A stretch of 64,000 bases of DNA. Origin: Microstegium vimineum (taxonomy: Eukaryota; Streptophyta; Magnoliopsida; Poales; Poaceae). Below are positions 21,270 to 33,500 of this stretch, piece by piece (the first letter of the stretch is position 1; the number at the start of each line of letters is the position of its first letter). A model generated the notes under the pieces. That model had not been told where the DNA came from. It searched no databases and was given only the letters and a program-made list of their open reading frames with translations. Made by a program: the position numbers and the translations under genes. The stretch spans positions 32,642,051-32,706,050 of the forward strand of contig CM039129.1 of NCBI GenBank assembly GCA_022036555.1, written 5' to 3'.

Positions 21270-23268
21270 CTATTGGCGAGGGTACAGAATTTAAAGTCTA
21301 CCAACATGACTAGATTGGGGAGGAGACATACTTGTTTGATTCGTCATCTGAGGTTACCTCTGATGACTCCTCTTCTTTCTTTGGTTCTTCCTTGTTCTCC
21401 TCCAACCATTTCTAAACTCTTGCCCCATGTTTCTTTGGCTTCTTGTTTAGCAACGAGCTCCATTTGTTTGGCTTCTTCTTCTCACTCACTCCAACATGGC
21501 TCCTTCTTATTGAATGCTTTAGGAGGCTGATTCTGCCAGTATGTGTAGCGAGGTGTTCTCTTGGACTGGGGTGTCTTCACCTACATGTTAGTTTTACAAC
21601 CAATGAATGGACACCTTACCTTCTAGCCTGGGAATTTGAAGTGGATTTGGCCGGATCCCACGTAGATGACCGCATTCGTGGTGTAGAGGAACAACCTTCC
21701 TAAGATGATAGGAACATCTTGCTTGGCCCCCATGTCCAAGATGATGAAGTTATTGGGGATGTTGTCTTTCTTGACTCCCACACTAAGATGTCCTTTGCAA
21801 GTCCCTCGAGACGCCTATATGATTAGTCCGCCATCTACAAATGAACATTTGCAGGAAACAAAGGACCTCCTAGCAGGTTATCATACATTACCTTGGACAT
21901 GATGTTCACGCCTAATCCAAGGTCACTAAAGGTGTTTTGGAACATCTGATGTCCGATTGTGCACTTGGTCGTCGGTTGGCCTGGATCTCCCTTCTTGATG
22001 ATGAACATGGAATCAAGGAGATAGCCCCAGTTGGATCTCAATGGAGGCTTACCGAACCTCATGTTGACCAAGTTAACAGTTTCAACTGGATCCTCAGGTT
22101 TCCTAGGGATCTTACCTTGTTCATATGATGGAATAGATGCTGCTAATTGAGCTAACTGTGTTTCTAACATCTTGTTAAGACTCAATTGAGTTTTCATAGC
22201 AGAATTAAAACTATCCATCTTCTCATTTATGTTTTCAAGAATCTTGTCATTAGTCATCATCTTTTTATTTATGCTATCATTGATTTTAGATTGGCCTAAC
22301 ACAAGATCTCTTAAGGAAGGTTGTTTATTGTAACTATTATTGGAATTATTACTATAACCATTATTACCTTGGTTACCTTGATAGAAGGGGCATGAATTCC
22401 ATCCTCCTTGCTGCTGGGATCGATACCCATTTTTGTTGTTGTTCATGAAGTTCACGTCTTCCTTCTTTTTGGGACAATTGTTGCCCGAATGATCATCACC
22501 TCCACATAGCTCGCACCATGGGTCAGCTTCTATGGCCCGTGCAGTAGCATGTGGTTGGATGGAACTTTATTCTATCTTCTTCATTAGAAGGTCCATCTCG
22601 GCAGAGAGCATGTCCACATCATTGACGGTGTGCATACCTCTCCTCTTGAGCTAGAGGCGTTGCTCATTCCATCCTTGGTTGATGACCATTTTGTCAATGA
22701 GGTCTTTGGCATCTCTCACATTGAGTTGAAAGAATGCCCCTCTGGCCTCACCATCAAGGTGACTATGGGCCATGCTTGTCATGCCATGGTAGAAACCTTG
22801 GATAAGGAGCTATTCTTCTATCCCATGATGAGGACAAGCACGAATGTACTCATGTAGACGTTCCCATGCTTCAGGAATCGTCTCATCCGCCTATTGCTAG
22901 AAGCTTGGATTCTTCCCCCGAAGAGCATTGTTTTTGCCCATCGGGGAGAACTTCTCCCACATGGTACACTCCTCCTTCATGGAATAGAACCATTGTTTCA
23001 CCTTTCCCAATAATGAGAAGGGGAAAAGGCGAAGGCGAATGGCATCAGGCGTCACTCCCTTAATGGTGAAGGTACCACAAACTTCCATGAAGTGTTGGAG
23101 ATGGGAATTGACATCCTCATGGGGCTTCCCACAGAACGGGTTGGCTTGCACCATGTTGATAAGAGCAGGCTTGAGTTTGAATGTGGCATCCCCCAAGTTC
23201 ACCTGAGGTCCAGTGGTCACGTTAGCAGCAGATGGAGCCGAGAATTCAGAGATCATCTTGTTGGCCAT
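21270..23268 (-). pseudogene. Athila-like gag-protease pseudogene (minus strand)
   Basis: The gag domain reads NPFCGKPHEDVNSHLQHFME...RLRLFPFSLLGKVKQWFY, a signature of plant gypsy gag, starting near ATG 23268. Relative to the plus-strand copy, eight residues are missing before FSPMGK. Several TAG/TAA codons interrupt the frame between 22900 and 22560. A zinc-knuckle-like CELCGGDDHSGNNC and a Asn/Gln-rich linker follow, then the protease region, where the usual DLGAS reads DLGLG. A frameshift separates it from IILGRLFLYTTNA. The frame ends near 21500-21270 with no RT or integrase following. Clearly inactive. Confidence 0.78.
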
Positions 23269-23538
23269 GGCTTACTTGAATGGTGTTGTTGAGCCTCCTT
23301 CCTTGAACGAGTCCAACTCTGAGATGAACCTTTCAATAGGGACTTGATGGCGTCTAGATCTCCTCAACAATTGCTCAGAATCTTCAATGTAATTAGTCGA
23401 CAATTGGAAACCGCTCATACATTGTCTTACTTCACAAAAAGGAAACAAAGACAGAGGTAAGCCCCTACACTAATTAATAACTAATTTGATGGTAACTTCT
23501 AGATTCAACTTTATTAAAATTCCTAGGCCGATGCTTTC

Positions 23539-23555
23539 CCCAGCAACAGTGCTAG
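23539..23555 (-). other. Decayed tRNA-Asp type primer binding site
   Basis: On the minus strand this reads TAGCACTGTTGCTGGGG, against TGGCGCCGTTGCCGGGG in the plus-strand relative at 25767. All differences are G-to-A or C-to-T, the pattern of cytosine-methylation decay. It lies just inside the LTR end at 23563. Confidence 0.7.
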
Positions 23556-23562
23556 AAATGCT

Positions 23563-24184
23563 TGTTGGTATTTCTAAATGTCACCATTAAGAACAAAGCT
23601 AAACCCCATCATTAGCAATGGCACCAGAAATGCTTCCTATGGTATTTCTTATGTCTATTGGATAATTCCGCAAGCGCACAAAATATACCGTTGTAGCACT
23701 TCACCCGGGAGTATTCCAAGGTATCGTAATTTATATTTAGCCCAAGGGAAAGAGGTAGCTAGGAATGTTTAATAGAGAAGAGATCTTTATAGTCACCCCA
23801 ACTTAGCTATCCACTAGTGATAGGGGGTAAATCATATATATAAAGGAAGGTGATGAAGAATAGATCAAGCAAAGATAAATAAAAGATAGCTAGTAAGTAT
23901 AACTAGGTGGGAGGATAACGAGTTAGTATATGACTCCTAAGATCCAGACTTTACTCCTATGACTTAACTTAGATACAAAGATGATATAATATAGATTGCA
24001 TCCACACATCCTGAAAGTACTAGGCAACAGATAAACAATAGGAGACAAACCCATATCCGAAGTGGCCACTATTTTACGGGAGCCTTACCTTTGAAGAACA
24101 TGCCTACAACACATGGTGGGGATCAAAGGCATAGACATGGTTGGCACTTCCTGCTAGCATCCGCTCGAACTGTGCGACACACGG
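23563..24184 (-). repeat. Athila-like 5' LTR (minus), segment 1 of 3
   Basis: The 3' end of the LTR on the minus strand. The border TGTTGGTATTTCT is at 23563. About 70 bp further in, a second, decayed copy of the LTR/PBS junction (GGCACCAGAAATGCT then TGGTATTTCT, about 23620-23650) indicates a small tandem duplication across the border. The LTR is cut at 24184 by the plus-strand element (24185-30079) and resumes at 30080, where the reading continues in step with the other LTRs. Confidence 0.75.
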
Positions 24185-25758
24185 TGTTGGCACAAAATAT
24201 GATGCATTTTTATATGACTCAAATGATGCCACCAACCTCAGGATCAATGATAAACAAACACATCATGAGCATATTTTATCAAATAACCAGTTCCACATGT
24301 CCATGAGAGTTTGAGTACAGGAATGAAGAAATGGAGCAAAGGAGACCCATTGGACCCACATAGGGGGTCGGCCGACCACCCTATGGGCCCACTAGGTCTC
24401 CCCCCTCCCCCCTCGGCCATGATCCAGGAGAAGCACCTCAAAGTGAAATCCAACCCTCGGATCACTTTGTGCTTTCTCCCAACGGCTCACAAGCAATGCA
24501 CAAGGATTCATGGGCCCACACCAAAGAGATCAACACGACAACTACCTCAGAATAACCACCCAACATCTATGACAAGTGGGACCAGCACCAGGGAGGAAGA
24601 GGTGGGCCAGAGACCACAAGGGGGGATTAGCCGACCACCCCTGGGCCCACCTAGCCCCTACCTAGTCCCTACCCAACATCCTAGGCGGTTCCAAGTCGGT
24701 TTGATCCAAGGGAGGAGGATTGAAGCTCCCTGGATCGATGACGTGGCACTGGAGTAGCCCCTACTCCACCCCCCCACTATAAATAGAGGGCCATACTTCC
24801 CTCTCTAATCATGATGTAATCCATACAAGCCACTCTTGTTCTCAAGTGGAGATTAGTCTAGTAGTGTTCTCTAGTGTGGGAGTTAGAGTTGAGTTGAGCT
24901 TTGCTCGGGCTTTCCGGAGGATCTGGTATAAGCTCTTGTATCTTTTCCCTTTTGTAAGACTTTGCTTATTTAATATAATATTACTTCTTTACCTTACTTA
25001 GTCTTTACTTTGTGCAATATTATATTTTCTATAGTATTGTTGTGGTTTATCTTGTTAATTAGTTGGTATAAACTAGATTGAGATCCTTGTGGCCTTTCCT
25101 GTACGCAATCATCGTCTGTCATAAGGTGCTCTGGTTGTCGTATACACGATTAGATCAGTGAGAATAGGTGTAAGCGTGGTGCTTATACTTAATCTTGCCT
25201 TTGGTTATCACTTGTTGCACGGATTGTTTGTGGTAGCTAGCAAGAGGTGACAGCCTTGTCTAGTCTTTGTATTCCACCATGCGTTCTTAGGCAAGTTCTT
25301 AAAAGATAAGGCCCCCGTAAGAAAAGGGCGCGGTCCGGTGGGAGTTTTGTCCTCCTACTGATCTATCCCCTCGCCTAGCATACCTGTATTGAGGAATCAA
25401 TCGATGTTTGTCTCAGTTGAATGCCATAGCTAAATCCACAAAGGTAGAGTTGGAATCATAAGAGTCCTTTTACTCTCTCGTTGTCCTCCCACATAGTTAG
25501 ACTCCCTAGTCATCTCTTACTTATCTTTGTCGGTTTGTTGCATCATCACTTTCCTATCATTATATCGATTACCCCCTTACACTAGTTGGTACTAAATTGA
25601 GGTGATCTCTAGGATCTCTCTTTTATTATTATTTCTAGCTCCGCTTTCCCTTGGGAAAATATAAATTACGATACCCTGGAATACTCCTGGGTGAAGTGCT
25701 ACAACGGTATAATCTGTGCGCTTGTGGATTTATCCAATAGTTATAAGAAATACCAACA
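24185..25758 (+). repeat. 5' LTR of the Athila-like element
   Basis: 1574 bp. It includes the terminal inverted region, a GGGGGTCGGCCGACCACC palindrome at 24363-24380, TGACGTGGCA (24739), the GGAGTAG/CTACTCC hairpin (24751-24767) and TATAAATA (24778-24785). It ends CAACA at 25758. The terminal stem is weakened here: the A-to-G change in the left arm is matched by T-to-C in the right arm, but one pair is lost. Confidence 0.85.
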
Positions 25759-25766
25759 AGCATTTC

Positions 25767-25783
25767 TGGCGCCGTTGCCGGGG
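25767..25783 (+). other. Primer binding site, tRNA-Asp type
   Basis: TGGCGCCGTTGCCGGGG, eight bases after the LTR end. It matches the PBS used by Athila-type gypsy elements, complementary to the 3' end of tRNA-Asp. Confidence 0.85.
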
Positions 25784-25892
25784 AAAGCTTAGTCTAGAAA
25801 TTTTAATAGAATTGAATCCAGAGTTTATGATCAAATAGTTGTAGGGCCTTGCCCCTTGCCTTTGTCTTCTTAATAGTGAAGCAAGGCATTGT

Positions 25893-27226
25893 ATGAGTGA
25901 GTTCAAGTTTCGAGCAACCACATTTGAAAATCCTAAGAGTTTCCGAAGAAACTCTAGACATCGTCTAGTGTCTCCTCGAAAGCTCACCTCAAACTTGGAT
26001 CCACTCAAGGAAGGAGGTTCCACTCCGTTTATCATGCAAGTTATGGCTCAAGAGGCTATTTCCGACTTCTCGGCTCCTTTAGTCGCTCACGTGGCCCAAG
26101 GACCAGACGTTAATACAGAGGGTGCTACCTTCGAGCTGCAGCCAACTTTGATCAACTTAGTGCAAGCCAACCCTTTTTGTGGGAAGTCCCATGAGGATGC
26201 TAATGCACATCTCCAGCACTTCTTAGAGGTAAGTGGCACCATTTCCATTAAGAATGTTGCATCGGATATCATCCGTCTCCGCCTTTTCCCGTTCTCATTA
26301 CTCGAGAAGGCGAAACAATGGTTCTATGCTCATTTTGAGGAAGTTGCCACTTGGGAGAAGTGTACCAATGCCTTCCTCAAAAAGTTCTTTCCAATGGGCA
26401 AAACCACTGCCCTTCGTGGAAGAATTTCAAGCTTTCAACAACAAGCAGACGAGACTATTCCCGAAGCATGGGAACGTCTCTAGGAGTACATTCGGGAATG
26501 CCCTCATCATGGAATTCAAGATTGGCTCCTGATTCAAGGCTTCTACTATGGGTTAACACCAATAACCCGTAGTCACCTTGATGCAGCCACAAGAGGAGCA
26601 TTCACTTCACTAAATGTCACTCAAGCAAAAGATCTCATCGAGCGATAGTGACGAATCAAGGGTGGAAAGACGAAAGGCTCCCAGTCAAGAAAAAGAGTGC
26701 AAAAACTATTCATGAAGTAAGTGCACTCTCCACAAGGATGGATCTCTTGATGAAGAAACTCGAAGAACGAGCCAATTTCAAGAAGGATAGAGAAGCCATC
26801 CAACACTATGCCTCCACACGAGCCAACAAGGAAAAACAATGGTGTGAGGTATGTGGTGGAAATCATTCGGGAAACAATTGCCCTGAAACAAATGAAGGCG
26901 TGAGCTTCGTCAACAATAATGAGAATCGACCTCAACAATCTGGATCGAAGCCACGACCCTTCTATCAAGGTAATGAAGGTAAAAGCTTTAATAATTTTAA
27001 TCAACCTTAATTTAAAGATCTTGTCTTAAGTCAAGCTAGGATGAATGAAAGCATGAACAATAAACTAGCTGCTAATGATAAGACCCTTGAAACTATAAAC
27101 AATAAAATGAATGACTTTGCTTCTGTTGTAAAGAATCAATTGAATTTCAACAACATGATAGAAAGAAAGCTATCCCAATTGATATCTTATGCTCAATATG
27201 ATGGTAATTCTAAAAAAAGTCTCTAG
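25893..27226 (+). pseudogene. Athila-like gag
   Basis: The gag core has VQANPFCGKSHEDANAHLQ, RLRLFPFSLLEKAKQWFYA and FFPMGKTTALRGRI, then GFYYGLTPITRSHLDAATRGAF. An in-frame TAG at 26481-26483 follows AWERL. The frame then breaks near 26640 and resumes in another frame with a coiled-coil-like segment and the CX2CX3HX4C knuckle CEVCGGNHSGNNC (about 26845-26885). A further stop lies at 27008. The C-terminal part is Asn/Gln-rich with NNMIERKLSQL. It would be the structural protein of the particle; with these breaks it cannot make one full product. Confidence 0.82.
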
Positions 27227-28141
27227 TATAAATGCGGTGACCACGAGAGGCGGTAAGACCACTCGCGATCCACCACATCCTAACACTTCAGGTAAGACAA
27301 CAAAAGAAAAAGAAGTTGAAATAGAAGAACAACATGAAGAGGAAGAAGAAGACGAACCTGCACCATTCCAGGATTCCGTCAAGTTTCATGGAAAAACAGC
27401 TCCACATGAGTACTACGATACAAACATACTACTACTATTCACAAGCAAGCCAAGAAGGAAATCCTCAGATGAACGCTTTGGGAAATTTGTTGAGGTAATT
27501 CGCCAATTATATGTCCATATACCCCTACTTGATGCAATGCAGGTCCCGACCTATGCCAAGTATCTGTGGGACATTCTCAACAACAAAAGGCCATTACCCA
27601 CCACTGAAGTCATTAAGTTGACGGAAGAGTGTAGTGCAGCTATACTTAACCAGCTATCATTAAACAAAAAGGACCCAGGGTGTCCTACCATTGATTGCTC
27701 CATCGGAACTCAGCAATTCGAGCATGCCCTCTCCGACTTGGGGGAGCAAGCGTCGGCGTCATGCCAAAGGTAGTATTTATTAAACTAACTCATACTACCT
27801 TGTCCCCTACACCAATGTGTTTGCAGCTAGCGGATCAATCAATTCGCTACCCCACGTGGATCGCTGAAAATATTCCCACCAAGATACGAGAATTTTTCAT
27901 CCCTGTGGATTTTGTGGTGTTCGATATGGAAGTAGACAAGAAGACTCCACTCATCCTAGGAAGATTGTTCCTCAGCACCGCAAATGCACATATCAATGTA
28001 GGAGCCGGAGAAATTCAATTCAACATCAATGGAACTAAGGAGACATTCTACTTCAAGCCAAAAATCGAGCAATGCTCCATAGTCAATGTATTTGAAATCG
28101 ATCCTTATGTCAATATTACTTACCTGACAAAAGTAAAGTAA
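27189..28141 (+). pseudogene. Athila-like aspartic protease region
   Basis: Begins with an acidic linker (EEQHEEEEEDEPAPF), then the conserved VIRQLYVHIPLLDAMQ and KDPGCPTIDCSIG. The active-site motif that reads DLGAS in Athila-type proteins is split by a one-base frameshift at 27740-27745: the Asp-Leu-Gly is in one frame and Gly-Ala-Ser in the next. The second frame then runs through PTKIREFFIPVDFVV and PLILGRLFLSTANA to a stop at 28141. The coding region ends there. Nothing resembling RT follows before the 3' LTR. Confidence 0.82.
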
Positions 28142-28718
28142 CAACCTCGGGTGAAACCCAAATGGGTATGGCGGAAGAAGGTAATCCAGCCATGCACCAC
28201 TCCACCTCCAAGACAACACAAACAAATTCAGCAATCAAGTGAGGAGGATGGTCCTACTCCAACCAACTAAGATCATGGGTTCATAAAAAGGTAAGTCTTC
28301 TTCCGAATTCTCTTTTAAATTCCTGAAATCTTTCCATTACATGATCATCTCCTTTAATTAATCCAAAGACATAATCATGTTTAGCCATAATAAAAATTGT
28401 AAAAACAATAAAATTTTGAATCATTTTCATCCACGATTGTTGCATTGCGTTTTAATTAGCACATGTAGATTAGTGTCACAAAACTAGGCCCTTTAGAGGA
28501 CCTAGTGGGGTCGGTTGATCGGGCTGTGGGTCCCACTGCCCTCTGCCATGGCCCTACCTCGAGGTACCATACATGGAGTAGTGCACCAGAAGCCAAAGAC
28601 CACAATAAGTGATTGGGTGACCGCCCATCCTCCTATTTCCCTCTTTTTTTTTCTCTACCTCAAGATGCACTATGTTTGATTCCTAAAAGAACGAAGCTAG
28701 GAGCCAAGGACTTCGGCA
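28142..28718 (+). other. Non-coding segment between protease and 3' LTR, junction with deletion
   Basis: The short Gln/Pro-rich tail after the protease stop ends near 28270. The following sequence has no polypurine tract and no LTR start. At 28719 the sequence joins the LTR at a position equivalent to 24539 in the 5' LTR, so about 350 bp of LTR start plus the polypurine tract are missing. Confidence 0.55.
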
Positions 28719-30079
28719 ACTACCTCAGAATAACCACCCAACATCTATGACAAGTGGGACCAGCACCAGGGAGGAAGAGGTGGGCCAGAGACCCCAAGGG
28801 GGGATCAGCCGACCACCCCTGGGCCCACCTGGCCCCTACCCAGTCCCTGACCTGTGGGGCCTCATCCAAGGAGGCAATGGAGGGCCCACTAGCCATAGGA
28901 GGGGTCGGTCGACCACCCCCCTAGGTTGGTTGGACCCCTTTCAACTGCCATACTACCAAGCACAATACATAAATCCAAACCATTCATCCTAGGTGGCTCC
29001 AAGTCGGTTTGATCCAAGGGAGGATGATTGAAGCTCCCTGGATCGATGACGTGGCACTGGAGTAGCCCCTACTCCACCCCCACTATAAATAGACGGCCAT
29101 ACCTCCCTCTCTAATCATGATGTAATCCATACAAGCCACTCTTGTTCTTAAGTGGAGATTAGTCTAGTAGTGTTCTCTAGTGTGGGAGTTAGAGTTGAGT
29201 TGAGCTTTGCTCGGACTTTCCGGAATTGTCTTCCCGGAGGAACTGGTATAAGCTCTTGTATCTTTTCACTTTTGTAAGACTTTGCTTATTTAATACAATA
29301 TTCCTTCTTTACTTTACTTAGTCTTTACTTTGTGCAATATTATACTTGTTATAGTATTGTTGTGGTTTATCTTGTCAATTAGTTGGTATAAACTAATTGA
29401 GATCCTTGTGGCCTTTCCTTTATGCGATCATCGCATGTCATAAGGTGCTCTGGTTGTCGTATATACGATTAGAGTAGTGAGAATAGGTGTAAGCGTGGTG
29501 CTTATACTTAATATCTTGCCTTTGGTTATCGCTTGTTGCATGGATTGTTTGTGGTAGCTAGAAAGAGGTGACAACCTTGTCTAGTCTTTGTATTCCACCA
29601 CGTGTTCTTAGGCAAGTTCTTAAAAGATAAGGCCCCCGTAAGAAGAGGGCGCGGTCTGGTCGGAGTTTTGTCCTCCTACTGATCTATCCCCTCGCCTAGC
29701 ATACCTGTATTGAGGAATCAATCGATGTTTGTCTTAGTTGAATGCCATAGCTAAATCCACAAAGGTAGAGTTGGAATCATAAGAGTCCTTTTACTCTCTC
29801 GTTTTCCTCCCACATAGTTATACTCACTAGTCATCTCTTACTTATCTTTGTCGGTTTGTTGCATCATCACCTTCCTATCATTATATCGATTACCCCCTTA
29901 CACTAGTTGGTACTAAATTGAGGTGATCTCTAGGATCTCTCTTTTATTATTATTTCAAGCTCCACTTTCCCTTGGGAAAATATAAATTACGATACCCCGG
30001 AATACTCCTGGGTGAAGTGCTACAACGTTATAATCTGTGCGCTTGCAGATTTATCCAATAGTCATAAGAAATACCAACA
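28719..30079 (+). repeat. 3' LTR of the Athila-like element, 5'-truncated
   Basis: Matches 24539-25758 closely but contains about 140 extra bases around 28850-28985 that the 5' LTR lacks, including the palindromic GGGGTCGGTCGACCACCCCC at 28901. Promoter module: TGACGTGGCA 29047, hairpin 29059-29075, TATAAATA 29084. Ends CAACA at 30079. Confidence 0.82.
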
Positions 30080-30596
30080 CGCGGCAACCAAAGTCAAGCT
30101 AGTGTATAAGCACCACACTTACACCCTCTCTTACTACTCTAATCAAGATCTCAATCCAACTAGAGCACTCTATAACAGGCGTTCATCGTACCCAAGTGTG
30201 GAATCACAAGATAACAATCTAAACTATAACACCTTTGTATACTAATATAAGGCACAACAATAATATAAAAAGTATACTATTGCACAAGATAAGTAAAGTA
30301 AAGAATGGATATATATTGATAAATAGGCAAAGACTTACTGAAAAGGGAAAGGTACAAGAGCTATACCAGACTCTCTAGAAGACGACTCCAGAGACCCTGA
30401 GGGAACCTTGACTCAACTCTAACTCCCACACTAGACTACACTACTAGAGAGTGGATTTACACTAATCTTCACTTGAGCCTTGATTATTAATGATGTAAGG
30501 GGGGGTGATCCTCTATTTATAGTGGAGGTGGAGTGGGGGCTACTCCAGCGCCACATTAGCGATCTGCGTGCCTCTGCTTGCCTACCCTTGGATCAA
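30080..30596 (-). repeat. Athila-like 5' LTR (minus), segment 2 of 3
   Basis: Continues the minus-strand LTR interrupted at 24184. A minus-strand TATAAATA lies at 30514-30521, next to the GGAGTAG-type hairpin and a decayed TGACGTGG box (TAATGTGG). It is interrupted again at 30596 by the solo LTR and resumes at 34248. Confidence 0.75.
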
Positions 30597-33500
30597 TGTC
30601 ACACCCAAATTTCAAGGACGAAATAGGATGCATAACATTATGTGTGCCCAAGAATAATCCACACATAAGTTCGCAAATTACAATGTACCATCACAGAGTT
30701 TAATACATATCGAACTCATATCCATTACAAGAATAAATAAAACAAGTAGGATAAACTAGCTCTTGTGGCTCCATTCCACAGGGAAAGGTCAACTGGTTGA
30801 CCAAGCGTAGAAGTCTTCGGGAAACTCTTCATAGCCTCCAGCCTCTGTTACCCATCCGGGATTTTTATCCAAAATAGAAAAGAAAACAAGCGTGAGTACA
30901 CTCGTACTCAGCAGTATAACATGGGGTTATGAAGCTCAAAAGGCTGACACTGGCTTACTGCATTTAGCACTTTTAGTCGGTCAAGTTTTATTAACAAGTA
31001 ATATCAAGTTATGCTTAAGCCCCAAATGATCCCGCTTATACCACTGCCAAAGTCTTAAAGAATCATAACCATCATCATAAAGAGGTGACAACAGGAACAT
31101 AAGTGTTGATCAAGTTAATTAATTAATCCATCGGTTTTCCGGGCCGCTCGTGACCGTGAGCACGGCTGATATATCAGTTTTAACACTCTGCAGAGGTTGT
31201 GCAACTTTACCCGTGAGTCGTGATGCCCCGATTGCCCGGGTTAATTACTCCCATAACACTGCCAAGGTGAGTGGGCGGGGTTCACTATGAAACCTTTCAT
31301 AGTATCTCGTCTAACAAGATTAGGGCCGCTAGGATTGGCAAGGGGCGATAGAGCTCCCCTTCCGAGTAGCATAATTACCCGTAGCCTACGCTCAAACTCG
31401 GACAGAGGCCGCACTATAACCAGCTCGGCAAGAGCCTAATGCGCCCTTTCGGGTAACCGCTAACGAGCTAGAAAAGATCCTACTACTAAGTTAAAGCCAG
31501 AGCCATGTAGCTCCCACGGAAGCACTGTCAGTCCCAGCTTTTGCCAACAGTGAGTTATTAAAAGGGTTATGTTCCAATTGCCATAACAAGATCACCAATT
31601 CATTCATAGCATTTCAACATTTGGCAGGGATCAAGTATTCATTTATGTAAAGCACTAGCCATCTACCCATATGCATAACCCATAGGAGTCAAGGTAAAGG
31701 GTTTCAACTCTAGGCAATTAAACTACGGGTATCAAATTAACACATGCACATGAAATGATAATTATAGTGAATAGGATAACAAGGAAAGTCCCATGCTATA
31801 CTTGCCTTGGTTCTCAAAGTCCTGCTGGTCAAAACACTCCTGATCAAAGAACTCTTGATCACCAACAAACTCCTCACTGCCTGAACTCGATCAAGACATT
31901 GCAACAACACGCATTCCAATTGCATACATACAAAGCAAACAAGACTAATATTAGAACAGTACACCAATAACAATAAACAGAGTTAAAAGGTTTATAAAAA
32001 AACTACGCATTGCTACGGTCATTTCAACACGAATTTCACGAAAATCGGATTTAAAACGCAAAAGATATGAATTTAACTGGTTCTCTAGAAGCATTTTTAG
32101 TATTTGAATTATCATTGAAATTAAATAATTCAAACATGAACAACAGATGTTTTAACATGTAGAGAATTTCATTATGAACCTAACGCAACTCGAATCGTCC
32201 AAATCGGAGTTAAAATAAAGATTTTATAAACAAATTAAGGCAGTGTCAAAATTGTAAATAGCAATTTCCATTTAAAATTTCAGAATTAAAACAGACCGAT
32301 CGGAATTACGTTTTGAAACAGAGAAAACGTATTCTCGGAAATACGCCAACGCTGCGACGCGGGGTCGGCAGAGCTGCCACGCGGCGGCCCGGGACTGGGC
32401 GGGTCCACGGACACAGCCATGCACCACGCAAGTGCTGCGGTCCACCGGTCCACCGTGGACCGGGGCTCATACCCCTTCGGGGTTCTAATCCCGACCACAC
32501 AGACCCGATCCAATGGCTCAGAAGAAAACCAAGGGAGAGAGAGGGGGAACGGCGGCCGGAGCAGAGAACTGCGCGGCGGCGCCATGGCCTCAGAACGCCG
32601 AGCTCGCCGGAGTTGCACTGGAAAAGCTCGTTCGACGTCCGTTTCGATCACCGACTGCATGGGAAGAAAGAGGGGGACGAGGCGAAGCCCGTGGTGTGCT
32701 CGGTTGAACGCGGGGAGGCAGACAGCGACGGCGCCATGGATCCCGGCGGCTCTAGCTCGCCGGTGAACGCGGGGAGAACTCTTCCGACTGCCGCGGGTTC
32801 AACCAATTGCACAGAAACAATCTACAGGTTCGTGCGAGTGTAACGGAGGGTTCGGTGGTTGCAGAGGCTTGCCGGAACGGGGAGGTCCGCGGTGGCGCCA
32901 TGATCGAACTCGATCTGTGTACACGACCGAGACATTACGGCGCGCTAGAAACCAAATTGAGGGCCTAGAGACATGCGGCGTGACAGTGCGGTGCTAGTGA
33001 AGTGCTCGGACGCGTTGGAAAACGGCCGATGTGTGCTGCCCGCGATGGCGCCATGGCCGGCGGCACGGGTCACACGTGGCCTGTGCCACAGAGGCCATGA
33101 ATCGCCGAATTAAAAGTTCAGGGAGGGAGAAGAGGTGAAGGCGAAGCTCACCGCGACTTCAATTAGGATGGAGATGGCTCGGGATGGCTTGACGGCGAAG
33201 AGCGGCGGTCGGCATCGCGGCGGCATCCGAGAGCTCCGCGTTCGTGACACGTGTTCTGTGCCCACCGAAGAGATACAGAGAGAGAGAGATTAGGACGGGC
33301 AGATTGGCGGTGAGAAACTGGGCGACAAACGGCGCTCACCGAGGCGGTTTGGTCTCCGGTGTGGTCTCTTCAGCGTCGACAGCGACGGCGGCGGCGTTCG
33401 GCGCATTTTTGAGTGCTTAGAGGGGAAAGGGGGAAACAGAGGGGTGGTGCTCCATTTTATAGCTCAGAGCAGAGCGCTGGATGAGGGGGGGGTCGGTTGT

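Larger units (their letters stand above)
24185..30079 (+). mobile_element. Athila-like gag-protease-only gypsy element, complete at both ends
   Basis: Starts TGTTGGCACA and ends ATACCAACA, flanked by CACGG (24180-24184) and CGCGG (30080-30084), a 5-bp duplication with one change of the CpG-decay type. Order: LTR (24185-25758), PBS, gag, protease, short non-coding part, 5'-truncated 3' LTR (28719-30079). Only about 3 kb lies between the LTRs and there is no RT, RNase H or integrase. It is inserted in the LTR of a minus-strand relative. Confidence 0.8.
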
